From NCBI GenBank assembly GCA_030068145.1, contig JAPJBO010000543.1, forward strand, positions 62,001 to 126,000: a DNA stretch of 64,000 nucleotides, written 5' to 3'. The number at the start of each line of letters is the position of its first letter. The stretch's first letter is position 1. Of this stretch, positions 41,095 to 53,492 are shown in pieces. Made by a program: the position numbers and the translations under genes. Origin of the DNA: Diplonema papillatum. Taxonomy: Eukaryota > Euglenozoa > Diplonemea > Diplonemida > Diplonemidae. Below the pieces are notes generated by a model. That model did no database searches, was not told the DNA's origin, and saw nothing but the letters and a program-made list of their open reading frames with translations.

Positions 41095-44000
41095 CAGACC
41101 GTTGCTGCATATCAACCTCACCTCACATTACTAGTAAGTATTGTCACAGACTGTTGCTGCATATCAACCTTACATTACAAGTAAGTATTGTCACAGACTG
41201 TTGCTGCATATCAACCTTACATTACAAGTAAGTATTGTCACAGACTGTTGCTGCATATCAACCTTACATTACAAGTAAGTATTGTCACAGACTGTTGCTG
41301 CATATCAACCTTACATTACAAGTAAGTATTGTCACAGACTGTTGCTGCATATCAACCTTACATTACAAGTAAGTATTGTCACAGACTGTTGCTGCATATC
41401 AACCTTACATTACAAGTAAGTATTGTCACAGACTGTTGCTGCATATCAACCTTACATTACAAGTAAGTATTGTCACAGACTGTTGCTGCATATCAACCTT
41501 ACATTACAAGTAAGTATTGTCACAGACTGTTGCTGCATATCAACCTTACATTACAAGTAAGTATTGTCACAGACTGTTGCTGCATATCAACCTTACATTA
41601 CAAGTAAGTATTGTCACAGACTGTTGCTGCATATCAACCTTACATTACAAGTAAGTATTGTCACAGACTGTTGCTGCATATCAACCTTACATTACAAGTA
41701 AGTATTGTCACAGACTGTTGCTGCATATCAACCTTACATTACAAGTAAGTATTGTCACAGACTGTTGCTGCATATCAACCTTACATTACAAGTAAGTATT
41801 GTCACAGACTGTTGCTGCATATCAACCTTACATTACAAGTAAGTATTGTCACAGACTGTTGCTGCATATCAACCTTACATTACAAGTAAGTATTGTCACA
41901 GACTGTTGCTGCATATCAACCTTACATTACAAGTAAGTATTGTCACAGACTGTTGCTGCATATCAACCTTACATTACAAGTAAGTATTGTCACAGACTGT
42001 TGCTGCATATCAACCTTACATTACAAGTAAGTATTGTCACAGACTGTTGCTGCATATCAACCTTACATTACAAGTAAGTATTGTCACAGACTGTTGCTGC
42101 ATATCAACCTTACATTACAAGTAAGTATTGTCACAGACTGTTGCTGCATATCAACCTTACATTACAAGTAAGTATTGTCACAGACTGTTGCTGCATATCA
42201 ACCTTACATTACAAGTAAGTATTGTCACAGACTGTTGCTGCATATCAACCTTACATTACAAGTAAGTATTGTCACAGACTGTTGCTGCATATCAACCTTA
42301 CATTACAAGTAAGTATTGTCACAGACTGTTGCTGCATATCAACCTTACATTACAAGTAAGTATTGTCACAGACTGTTGCTGCATATCAACCTTACATTAC
42401 AAGTAAGTATTGTCACAGACTGTTGCTGCATATCAACCTTACATTACAAGTAAGTATTGTCACAGACTGTTGCTGCATATCAACCTTACATTACAAGTAA
42501 GTATTGTCACAGACTGTTGCTGCATATCAACCTTACATTACAAGTAAGTATTGTCACAGACTGTTGCTGCATATCAACCTTACATTACAAGTAAGTATTG
42601 TCACAGACTGTTGCTGCATATCAACCTTACATTACAAGTAAGTATTGTCACAGACTGTTGCTGCATATCAACCTTACATTACAAGTAAGTATTGTCACAG
42701 ACTGTTGCTGCATATCAACCTTACATTACAAGTAAGTATTGTCACAGACTGTTGCTGCATATCAACCTTACATTACAAGTAAGTATTGTCACAGACTGTT
42801 GCTGCATATCAACCTTACATTACAAGTAAGTATTGTCACAGACTGTTGCTGCATATCAACCTTACATTACAAGTAAGTATTGTCACAGACTGTTGCTGCA
42901 TATCAACCTTACATTACAAGTAAGTATTGTCACAGACTGTTGCTGCATATCAACCTTACATTACAAGTAAGTATTGTCACAGACTGTTGCTGCATATCAA
43001 CCTTACATTACAAGTAAGTATTGTCACAGACTGTTGCTGCATATCAACCTTACATTACAAGTAAGTATTGTCACAGACTGTTGCTGCATATCAACCTTAC
43101 ATTACAAGTAAGTATTGTCACAGACTGTTGCTGCATATCAACCTTACATTACAAGTAAGTATTGTCACAGACTGTTGCTGCATATCAACCTTACATTACA
43201 AGTAAGTATTGTCACAGACTGTTGCTGCATATCAACCTTACATTACAAGTAAGTATTGTCACAGACTGTTGCTGCATATCAACCTTACATTACAAGTAAG
43301 TATTGTCACAGACTGTTGCTGCATATCAACCTTACATTACAAGTAAGTATTGTCACAGACTGTTGCTGCATATCAACCTTACATTACAAGTAAGTATTGT
43401 CACAGACTGTTGCTGCATATCAACCTTACATTACAAGTAAGTATTGTCACAGACTGTTGCTGCATATCAACCTTACATTACAAGTAAGTATTGTCACAGA
43501 CTGTTGCTGCATATCAACCTTACATTACAAGTAAGTATTGTCACAGACTGTTGCTGCATATCAACCTTACATTACAAGTAAGTATTGTCACAGACTGTTG
43601 CTGCATATCAACCTTACATTACAAGTAAGTATTGTCACAGACTGTTGCTGCATATCAACCTTACATTACAAGTAAGTATTGTCACAGACTGTTGCTGCAT
43701 ATCAACCTTACATTACAAGTAAGTATTGTCACAGACTGTTGCTGCATATCAACCTTACATTACAAGTAAGTATTGTCACAGACTGTTGCTGCATATCAAC
43801 CTTACATTACAAGTAAGTATTGTCACAGACTGTTGCTGCATATCAACCTTACATTACAAGTAAGTATTGTCACAGACTGTTGCTGCATATCAACCTTACA
43901 TTACAAGTAAGTATTGTCACAGACTGTTGCTGCATATCAACCTTACATTACAAGTAAGTATTGTCACAGACTGTTGCTGCATATCAACCTTACATTACAA

Positions 44001-47000
44001 GTAAGTATTGTCACAGACTGTTGCTGCATATCAACCTTACATTACAAGTAAGTATTGTCACAGACTGTTGCTGCATATCAACCTTACATTACAAGTAAGT
44101 ATTGTCACAGACTGTTGCTGCATATCAACCTTACATTACAAGTAAGTATTGTCACAGACTGTTGCTGCATATCAACCTTACATTACAAGTAAGTATTGTC
44201 ACAGACTGTTGCTGCATATCAACCTTACATTACAAGTAAGTATTGTCACAGACTGTTGCTGCATATCAACCTTACATTACAAGTAAGTATTGTCACAGAC
44301 TGTTGCTGCATATCAACCTTACATTACAAGTAAGTATTGTCACAGACTGTTGCTGCATATCAACCTTACATTACAAGTAAGTATTGTCACAGACTGTTGC
44401 TGCATATCAACCTTACATTACAAGTAAGTATTGTCACAGACTGTTGCTGCATATCAACCTTACATTACAAGTAAGTATTGTCACAGACTGTTGCTGCATA
44501 TCAACCTTACATTACAAGTAAGTATTGTCACAGACTGTTGCTGCATATCAACCTTACATTACAAGTAAGTATTGTCACAGACTGTTGCTGCATATCAACC
44601 TTACATTACAAGTAAGTATTGTCACAGACTGTTGCTGCATATCAACCTTACATTACAAGTAAGTATTGTCACAGACTGTTGCTGCATATCAACCTTACAT
44701 TACAAGTAAGTATTGTCACAGACTGTTGCTGCATATCAACCTTACATTACAAGTAAGTATTGTCACAGACTGTTGCTGCATATCAACCTTACATTACAAG
44801 TAAGTATTGTCACAGACTGTTGCTGCATATCAACCTTACATTACAAGTAAGTATTGTCACAGACTGTTGCTGCATATCAACCTTACATTACAAGTAAGTA
44901 TTGTCACAGACTGTTGCTGCATATCAACCTTACATTACAAGTAAGTATTGTCACAGACTGTTGCTGCATATCAACCTTACATTACAAGTAAGTATTGTCA
45001 CAGACTGTTGCTGCATATCAACCTTACATTACAAGTAAGTATTGTCACAGACTGTTGCTGCATATCAACCTTACATTACAAGTAAGTATTGTCACAGACT
45101 GTTGCTGCATATCAACCTTACATTACAAGTAAGTATTGTCACAGACTGTTGCTGCATATCAACCTTACATTACAAGTAAGTATTGTCACAGACTGTTGCT
45201 GCATATCAACCTTACATTACAAGTAAGTATTGTCACAGACTGTTGCTGCATATCAACCTTACATTACAAGTAAGTATTGTCACAGACTGTTGCTGCATAT
45301 CAACCTTACATTACAAGTAAGTATTGTCACAGACTGTTGCTGCATATCAACCTTACATTACAAGTAAGTATTGTCACAGACTGTTGCTGCATATCAACCT
45401 TACATTACAAGTAAGTATTGTCACAGACTGTTGCTGCATATCAACCTTACATTACAAGTAAGTATTGTCACAGACTGTTGCTGCATATCAACCTTACATT
45501 ACAAGTAAGTATTGTCACAGACTGTTGCTGCATATCAACCTTACATTACAAGTAAGTATTGTCACAGACTGTTGCTGCATATCAACCTTACATTACAAGT
45601 AAGTATTGTCACAGACTGTTGCTGCATATCAACCTTACATTACAAGTAAGTATTGTCACAGACTGTTGCTGCATATCAACCTTACATTACAAGTAAGTAT
45701 TGTCACAGACTGTTGCTGCATATCAACCTTACATTACAAGTAAGTATTGTCACAGACTGTTGCTGCATATCAACCTTACATTACAAGTAAGTATTGTCAC
45801 AGACTGTTGCTGCATATCAACCTTACATTACAAGTAAGTATTGTCACAGACTGTTGCTGCATATCAACCTTACATTACAAGTAAGTATTGTCACAGACTG
45901 TTGCTGCATATCAACCTTACATTACAAGTAAGTATTGTCACAGACTGTTGCTGCATATCAACCTTACATTACAAGTAAGTATTGTCACAGACTGTTGCTG
46001 CATATCAACCTTACATTACAAGTAAGTATTGTCACAGACTGTTGCTGCATATCAACCTTACATTACAAGTAAGTATTGTCACAGACTGTTGCTGCATATC
46101 AACCTTACATTACAAGTAAGTATTGTCACAGACTGTTGCTGCATATCAACCTTACATTACAAGTAAGTATTGTCACAGACTGTTGCTGCATATCAACCTT
46201 ACATTACAAGTAAGTATTGTCACAGACTGTTGCTGCATATCAACCTTACATTACAAGTAAGTATTGTCACAGACTGTTGCTGCATATCAACCTTACATTA
46301 CAAGTAAGTATTGTCACAGACTGTTGCTGCATATCAACCTTACATTACAAGTAAGTATTGTCACAGACTGTTGCTGCATATCAACCTTACATTACAAGTA
46401 AGTATTGTCACAGACTGTTGCTGCATATCAACCTTACATTACAAGTAAGTATTGTCACAGACTGTTGCTGCATATCAACCTTACATTACAAGTAAGTATT
46501 GTCACAGACTGTTGCTGCATATCAACCTTACATTACAAGTAAGTATTGTCACAGACTGTTGCTGCATATCAACCTTACATTACAAGTAAGTATTGTCACA
46601 GACTGTTGCTGCATATCAACCTTACATTACAAGTAAGTATTGTCACAGACTGTTGCTGCATATCAACCTTACATTACAAGTAAGTATTGTCACAGACTGT
46701 TGCTGCATATCAACCTTACATTACAAGTAAGTATTGTCACAGACTGTTGCTGCATATCAACCTTACATTACAAGTAAGTATTGTCACAGACTGTTGCTGC
46801 ATATCAACCTTACATTACAAGTAAGTATTGTCACAGACTGTTGCTGCATATCAACCTTACATTACAAGTAAGTATTGTCACAGACTGTTGCTGCATATCA
46901 ACCTTACATTACAAGTAAGTATTGTCACAGACTGTTGCTGCATATCAACCTTACATTACAAGTAAGTATTGTCACAGACTGTTGCTGCATATCAACCTTA

Positions 47001-50000
47001 CATTACAAGTAAGTATTGTCACAGACTGTTGCTGCATATCAACCTTACATTACAAGTAAGTATTGTCACAGACTGTTGCTGCATATCAACCTTACATTAC
47101 AAGTAAGTATTGTCACAGACTGTTGCTGCATATCAACCTTACATTACAAGTAAGTATTGTCACAGACTGTTGCTGCATATCAACCTTACATTACAAGTAA
47201 GTATTGTCACAGACTGTTGCTGCATATCAACCTTACATTACAAGTAAGTATTGTCACAGACTGTTGCTGCATATCAACCTTACATTACAAGTAAGTATTG
47301 TCACAGACTGTTGCTGCATATCAACCTTACATTACAAGTAAGTATTGTCACAGACTGTTGCTGCATATCAACCTTACATTACAAGTAAGTATTGTCACAG
47401 ACTGTTGCTGCATATCAACCTTACATTACAAGTAAGTATTGTCACAGACTGTTGCTGCATATCAACCTTACATTACAAGTAAGTATTGTCACAGACTGTT
47501 GCTGCATATCAACCTTACATTACAAGTAAGTATTGTCACAGACTGTTGCTGCATATCAACCTTACATTACAAGTAAGTATTGTCACAGACTGTTGCTGCA
47601 TATCAACCTTACATTACAAGTAAGTATTGTCACAGACTGTTGCTGCATATCAACCTTACATTACAAGTAAGTATTGTCACAGACTGTTGCTGCATATCAA
47701 CCTTACATTACAAGTAAGTATTGTCACAGACTGTTGCTGCATATCAACCTTACATTACAAGTAAGTATTGTCACAGACTGTTGCTGCATATCAACCTTAC
47801 ATTACAAGTAAGTATTGTCACAGACTGTTGCTGCATATCAACCTTACATTACAAGTAAGTATTGTCACAGACTGTTGCTGCATATCAACCTTACATTACA
47901 AGTAAGTATTGTCACAGACTGTTGCTGCATATCAACCTTACATTACAAGTAAGTATTGTCACAGACTGTTGCTGCATATCAACCTTACATTACAAGTAAG
48001 TATTGTCACAGACTGTTGCTGCATATCAACCTTACATTACAAGTAAGTATTGTCACAGACTGTTGCTGCATATCAACCTTACATTACAAGTAAGTATTGT
48101 CACAGACTGTTGCTGCATATCAACCTTACATTACAAGTAAGTATTGTCACAGACTGTTGCTGCATATCAACCTTACATTACAAGTAAGTATTGTCACAGA
48201 CTGTTGCTGCATATCAACCTTACATTACAAGTAAGTATTGTCACAGACTGTTGCTGCATATCAACCTTACATTACAAGTAAGTATTGTCACAGACTGTTG
48301 CTGCATATCAACCTTACATTACAAGTAAGTATTGTCACAGACTGTTGCTGCATATCAACCTTACATTACAAGTAAGTATTGTCACAGACTGTTGCTGCAT
48401 ATCAACCTTACATTACAAGTAAGTATTGTCACAGACTGTTGCTGCATATCAACCTTACATTACAAGTAAGTATTGTCACAGACTGTTGCTGCATATCAAC
48501 CTTACATTACAAGTAAGTATTGTCACAGACTGTTGCTGCATATCAACCTTACATTACAAGTAAGTATTGTCACAGACTGTTGCTGCATATCAACCTTACA
48601 TTACAAGTAAGTATTGTCACAGACTGTTGCTGCATATCAACCTTACATTACAAGTAAGTATTGTCACAGACTGTTGCTGCATATCAACCTTACATTACAA
48701 GTAAGTATTGTCACAGACTGTTGCTGCATATCAACCTTACATTACAAGTAAGTATTGTCACAGACTGTTGCTGCATATCAACCTTACATTACAAGTAAGT
48801 ATTGTCACAGACTGTTGCTGCATATCAACCTTACATTACAAGTAAGTATTGTCACAGACTGTTGCTGCATATCAACCTTACATTACAAGTAAGTATTGTC
48901 ACAGACTGTTGCTGCATATCAACCTTACATTACAAGTAAGTATTGTCACAGACTGTTGCTGCATATCAACCTTACATTACAAGTAAGTATTGTCACAGAC
49001 TGTTGCTGCATATCAACCTTACATTACAAGTAAGTATTGTCACAGACTGTTGCTGCATATCAACCTTACATTACAAGTAAGTATTGTCACAGACTGTTGC
49101 TGCATATCAACCTTACATTACAAGTAAGTATTGTCACAGACTGTTGCTGCATATCAACCTTACATTACAAGTAAGTATTGTCACAGACTGTTGCTGCATA
49201 TCAACCTTACATTACAAGTAAGTATTGTCACAGACTGTTGCTGCATATCAACCTTACATTACAAGTAAGTATTGTCACAGACTGTTGCTGCATATCAACC
49301 TTACATTACAAGTAAGTATTGTCACAGACTGTTGCTGCATATCAACCTTACATTACAAGTAAGTATTGTCACAGACTGTTGCTGCATATCAACCTTACAT
49401 TACAAGTAAGTATTGTCACAGACTGTTGCTGCATATCAACCTTACATTACAAGTAAGTATTGTCACAGACTGTTGCTGCATATCAACCTTACATTACAAG
49501 TAAGTATTGTCACAGACTGTTGCTGCATATCAACCTTACATTACAAGTAAGTATTGTCACAGACTGTTGCTGCATATCAACCTTACATTACAAGTAAGTA
49601 TTGTCACAGACTGTTGCTGCATATCAACCTTACATTACAAGTAAGTATTGTCACAGACTGTTGCTGCATATCAACCTTACATTACAAGTAAGTATTGTCA
49701 CAGACTGTTGCTGCATATCAACCTTACATTACAAGTAAGTATTGTCACAGACTGTTGCTGCATATCAACCTTACATTACAAGTAAGTATTGTCACAGACT
49801 GTTGCTGCATATCAACCTTACATTACAAGTAAGTATTGTCACAGACTGTTGCTGCATATCAACCTTACATTACAAGTAAGTATTGTCACAGACCGTTGCT
49901 GCATATCAACCTTACATTACAAGTAAGTATTGTCACAGACTGTTGCTGCATATCAACCTTACATTACAAGTAAGTATTGTCACAGACTGTTGCTGCATAT

Positions 50001-51882
50001 CAACCTTACATTACAAGTAAGTATTGTCACAGACTGTTGCTGCATATCAACCTTACATTACAAGTAAGTATTGTCACAGACTGTTGCTGCATATCAACCT
50101 TACATTACAAGTAAGTATTGTCACAGACTGTTGCTGCATATCAACCTTACATTACAAGTAAGTATTGTCACAGACTGTTGCTGCATATCAACCTTACATT
50201 ACAAGTAAGTATTGTCACAGACTGTTGCTGCATATCAACCTTACATTACAAGTAAGTATTGTCACAGACTGTTGCTGCATATCAACCTTACATTACAAGT
50301 AAGTATTGTCACAGACTGTTGCTGCATATCAACCTTACATTACAAGTAAGTATTGTCACAGACTGTTGCTGCATATCAACCTTACATTACAAGTAAGTAT
50401 TGTCACAGACTGTTGCTGCATATCAACCTTACATTACAAGTAAGTATTGTCACAGACTGTTGCTGCATATCAACCTTACATTACAAGTAAGTATTGTCAC
50501 AGACTGTTGCTGCATATCAACCTTACATTACAAGTAAGTATTGTCACAGACTGTTGCTGCATATCAACCTTACATTACAAGTAAGTATTGTCACAGACTG
50601 TTGCTGCATATCAACCTTACATTACAAGTAAGTATTGTCACAGACCGTTGCTGCATATCAACCTTACATTACAAGTAAGTATTGTCACAGACTGTTGCTG
50701 CATATCAACCTTACATTACAAGTAAGTATTGTCACAGACTGTTGCTGCATATCAACCTTACATTACAAGTAAGTATTGTCACAGACCGTTGCTGCATATC
50801 AACCTTACATTACAAGTAAGTATTGTCACAGACTGTTGCTGCATATCAACCTTACATTACAAGTAAGTATTGTCACAGACTGTTGCTGCATATCAACCTT
50901 ACATTACAAGTAAGTATTGTCACAGACCGTTGCTGCATATCAACCTTACATTACAAGTAAGTATTGTCACAGACTGTTGCTGCATATCAACCTTACATTA
51001 CAAGTAAGTATTGTCACAGACTGTTGCTGCATATCAACCTTACATTACAAGTAAGTATTGTCACAGACTGTTGCTGCATATCAACCTTACATTACAAGTA
51101 AGTATTGTCACAGACTGTTGCTGCATATCAACCTTACATTACAAGTAAGTATTGTCACAGACTGTTGCTGCATATCAACCTTACATTACAAGTAAGTATT
51201 GTCACAGACTGTTGCTGCATATCAACCTTACATTACAAGTAAGTATTGTCACAGACTGTTGCTGCATATCAACCTTACATTACAAGTAAGTATTGTCACA
51301 GACTGTTGCTGCATATCAACCTTACATTACAAGTAAGTATTGTCACAGACTGTTGCTGCATATCAACCTTACATTACAAGTAAGTATTGTCACAGACTGT
51401 TGCTGCATATCAACCTTACATTACAAGTAAGTATTGTCACAGACTGTTGCTGCATATCAACCTTACATTACAAGTAAGTATTGTCACAGACTGTTGCTGC
51501 ATATCAACCTTACATTACAAGTAAGTATTGTCACAGACTGTTGCTGCATATCAACCTTACATTACAAGTAAGTATTGTCACAGACTGTTGCTGCATATCA
51601 ACCTTACATTACAAGTAAGTATTGTCACAGACTGTTGCTGCATATCAACCTTACATTACAAGTAAGTATTGTCACAGACTGTTGCTGCATATCAACCTTA
51701 CATTACAAGTAAGTATTGTCACAGACTGTTGCTGCATATCAACCTTACATTACAAGTAAGTATTGTCACAGACCGTTGCTGCATATCAACCTTACATTAC
51801 AAGAAAGTATTGTCACAGACCGTTGCTGCATATCAACCTTACATTACAAGAAAGTATTGTCACAGACCGTTGCTGCATATCA
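41095..51882 (+). repeat. 47-bp satellite, 228 full units without any indel
   Basis: The unit is 'gtaagtattgtcacagactg' + 'ttgctgcatatcaaccttac' + 'attacaa'. From the first GTAAG at 41134 to the final partial unit at 51850 is exactly 228 x 47 bp. Nearly all units are identical; 'gaccg' instead of 'gactg' occurs near 49892, at 50645, 50786 and 50927 (141-bp steps, a trimer higher-order period) and in the last three units, of which the last two also read 'aagaaagt'. The first, variant monomer (41095-41141) carries 'acctcacctcacattactag'. Each unit contains a near-consensus 5' splice site (GTAAGT) and an acceptor-like CACAG. Confidence 0.97.
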
Positions 51883-52981
51883 TGCCTTTCTGCTGTACCT
51901 TCGACCAGTCTATGTACTCTTTAAAAGTACCAGAGGTCCAGCTACCCGCTCTTAGTAGGACTCCTAAGTCCGGGTTTTCGTCGTTTATGTCGTGCGCAGC
52001 CCCCCTACGGAAGCTGTGCGTTCCCCACCCAATGACGGGCTTCTGGTGGCGGTCTGCCTTCAACTTCACATTCTCCAGCACGATTGGATAAGTGAGTTGG
52101 AATACCCGTCGGCCAGGCTCGGTCGTGTTCTGGATGAACGGCCACAAGTAGTGGACTGGGCACATGGAACGCCATCCTACTGTAACGGTCGTGGCCTTGC
52201 ATGTGCAACCCCTCGTTAAAACCTCTCCGCTTTGTTTGCTTTTCCGGGAGGCGAGGACAATGTGCAACTCCTGTTGGAATCGGAAGACGGAGCTGTGTCG
52301 CTTCGATGTCTTAACGTCGTGGAGAGCTGAGTGAGGGGCGTCGGTCTCGAGCCCTCGACAGAGAGGAAGTGCTTCGTTGTTCGTCCGGAGAAGGAAGACG
52401 TACGACAGCACCGCGAGTGCGTTAAACTCGCGTAGCAAGCTCTTGGACGGTGTCGAAAACTTCGTGTCGGCCAGTATTTTGTCCAAGAGCTGGGACGTTA
52501 TCGGGTCCATCTTGTGCGTTGCCTTCTGCTCTCGACGGATGCCTTTGATCGCCTCCTGAACCCCTTTCGTGCGCAGTCGAGAGTCGATGCGGAGGTATCT
52601 TTGCACCTTCTCTAGTGCTGACAGGGAGCATTCTGCCGTGTCAGCGTTTGTGTGCAGCGACACGTAGCCTTCGAGCTCTGTGGTGTCGATCGGGAAGTGC
52701 GCGATGCACATCGCGTTCGCGTACCGGCTCCAAGATCGAACAGCGCGGAAGTACTGGTACCAGGTTTCGCCCTTCACGGACGAAACCTTCAGATGCTTGA
52801 CTGCATCTCGAACCATCTCGCGTGCGACCATAGGCGATGCCGCTTCGAGTGCTTCCAGCTTCCTCTTCATCGGCATGTGGATGCTTCTTATGCCTTTGTC
52901 CGACCCGTCCTTCGCTCGTTCCATAGCGTCAGTCAACATCTGGATGACTTCCGATCCGGTCGGGTACGCCAATGCGGACAT
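51860..52981 (-). CDS. tyrosine recombinase (Crypton-like) of a mobile element
   Basis: A 373-residue protein. Residues ~50-165 form a helical core-binding-like part. The catalytic domain shows R199 in LLRTNNEAL (Arg I), Lys candidates in the RKSKQ hairpin at 246-249, H322-S-F-R325 (H-x-x-R), W348 in the GSW segment (His/Trp box) and the nucleophile Y356 in FKEYIDW. A C-x-C...C-P-V-H cluster (C259, C261, C274, H277) may bind a metal. This is the arrangement of eukaryotic YR transposons (Cryptons, DIRS); no reverse transcriptase is nearby, so Crypton-like fits best. It would cut and rejoin DNA via a circular intermediate. The last residues (ICSNGL) and the TGA stop are encoded by the adjoining 47-bp satellite monomer. 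All catalytic residues are present, so it may be active. Confidence 0.87.
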   Translation of the reverse strand: MSALAYPTGSEVIQMLTDAMERAKDGSDKGIRSIHMPMKRKLEALEAASPMVAREMVRDAVKHLKVSSVKGETWYQYFRAVRSWSRYANAMCIAHFPIDTTELEGYVSLHTNADTAECSLSALEKVQRYLRIDSRLRTKGVQEAIKGIRREQKATHKMDPITSQLLDKILADTKFSTPSKSLLREFNALAVLSYVFLLRTNNEALPLCRGLETDAPHSALHDVKTSKRHSSVFRFQQELHIVLASRKSKQSGEVLTRGCTCKATTVTVGWRSMCPVHYLWPFIQNTTEPGRRVFQLTYPIVLENVKLKADRHQKPVIGWGTHSFRRGAAHDINDENPDLGVLLRAGSWTSGTFKEYIDWSKVQQKGMICSNGL

Positions 52982-53319
52982 CTTTTAAAGGGTGGGTGGG
53001 CGGGAAAACCTTTGTACTTACGTACGCTTCTTCTTTGGAAGAAGGCTCCGAGGCGGTCGTAGAGGTTGACTAGACGCTAACAAAACATGCCAATCCCTGT
53101 CACGCAGTGTCATTGGGATTGACTCTTCCTTTGTTATCGGGGTCAACTCTCTAGAACGGAAGGATGAGCTTACGTGGACCGCTCATCTGCGATGGGTAAC
53201 TCGGTCGTCGGATCTGATGGAAATCGATACCGGCAATCCGATGTTGAGTAGTCCAGGTAGTCGTTCGGGTCTTTCTGTTCCCTACGCAGACACTCAGATT
53301 TCCCGGTCCCATCGCAGTC
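51883..53319 (-). mobile_element. Crypton-like element inserted in a satellite monomer
   Basis: To the left, sequence up to 51882 is satellite ('gttgctgcatatca'). To the right, 53320 resumes 'acctcacctcacattactag'. At the far side of the array (41101-41133) these two halves are contiguous: 'gttgctgcatatca' + 'acctcacctcacattactag'. The element is therefore 1437 bp with precise borders and no target duplication larger than 2-3 bases, as expected for tyrosine-recombinase insertion. It contains one gene on the minus strand; the 338 bp 5' of that gene (52982-53319) hold no other ORF. The palindrome-like 'ggttgactagac' near 53065 is unexplained. Confidence 0.72.
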
Positions 53320-53370
53320 ACCTCACCTCACATTACTAGTAAGTATTGTCACAGACCGTTGCTGCTCATC
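53320..53370 (+). repeat. terminal monomer right of the recombinase element
   Basis: 'acctcacctcacattactag' + 'taagtattgtcacagaccgt' + 'tgctgc', then 'tcatcaatctc'. It is identical to the variant monomer at 41115-41151 except for the 'gaccg'/'gactg' site. It marks the outer edge of the satellite locus, 120 bp before the ankyrin-glutaminase start codon. Confidence 0.85.
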
Positions 53371-53492
53371 AATCTCAAATCACTTTTACTACTGCACAGC
53401 CTGCCCCATCCCCCCCCCTCTCTCCCTGGGCAGCCGTCACAGACACAACTGACTGCTAATTCGGAAAAGAGAAGAAAAAGGCAACCCGCGAA

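Noticed and set aside
41134-51882. CRISPR array
   Set aside because: The 47-bp units are contiguous with no unique spacers, and the genome is eukaryotic. It is a satellite.
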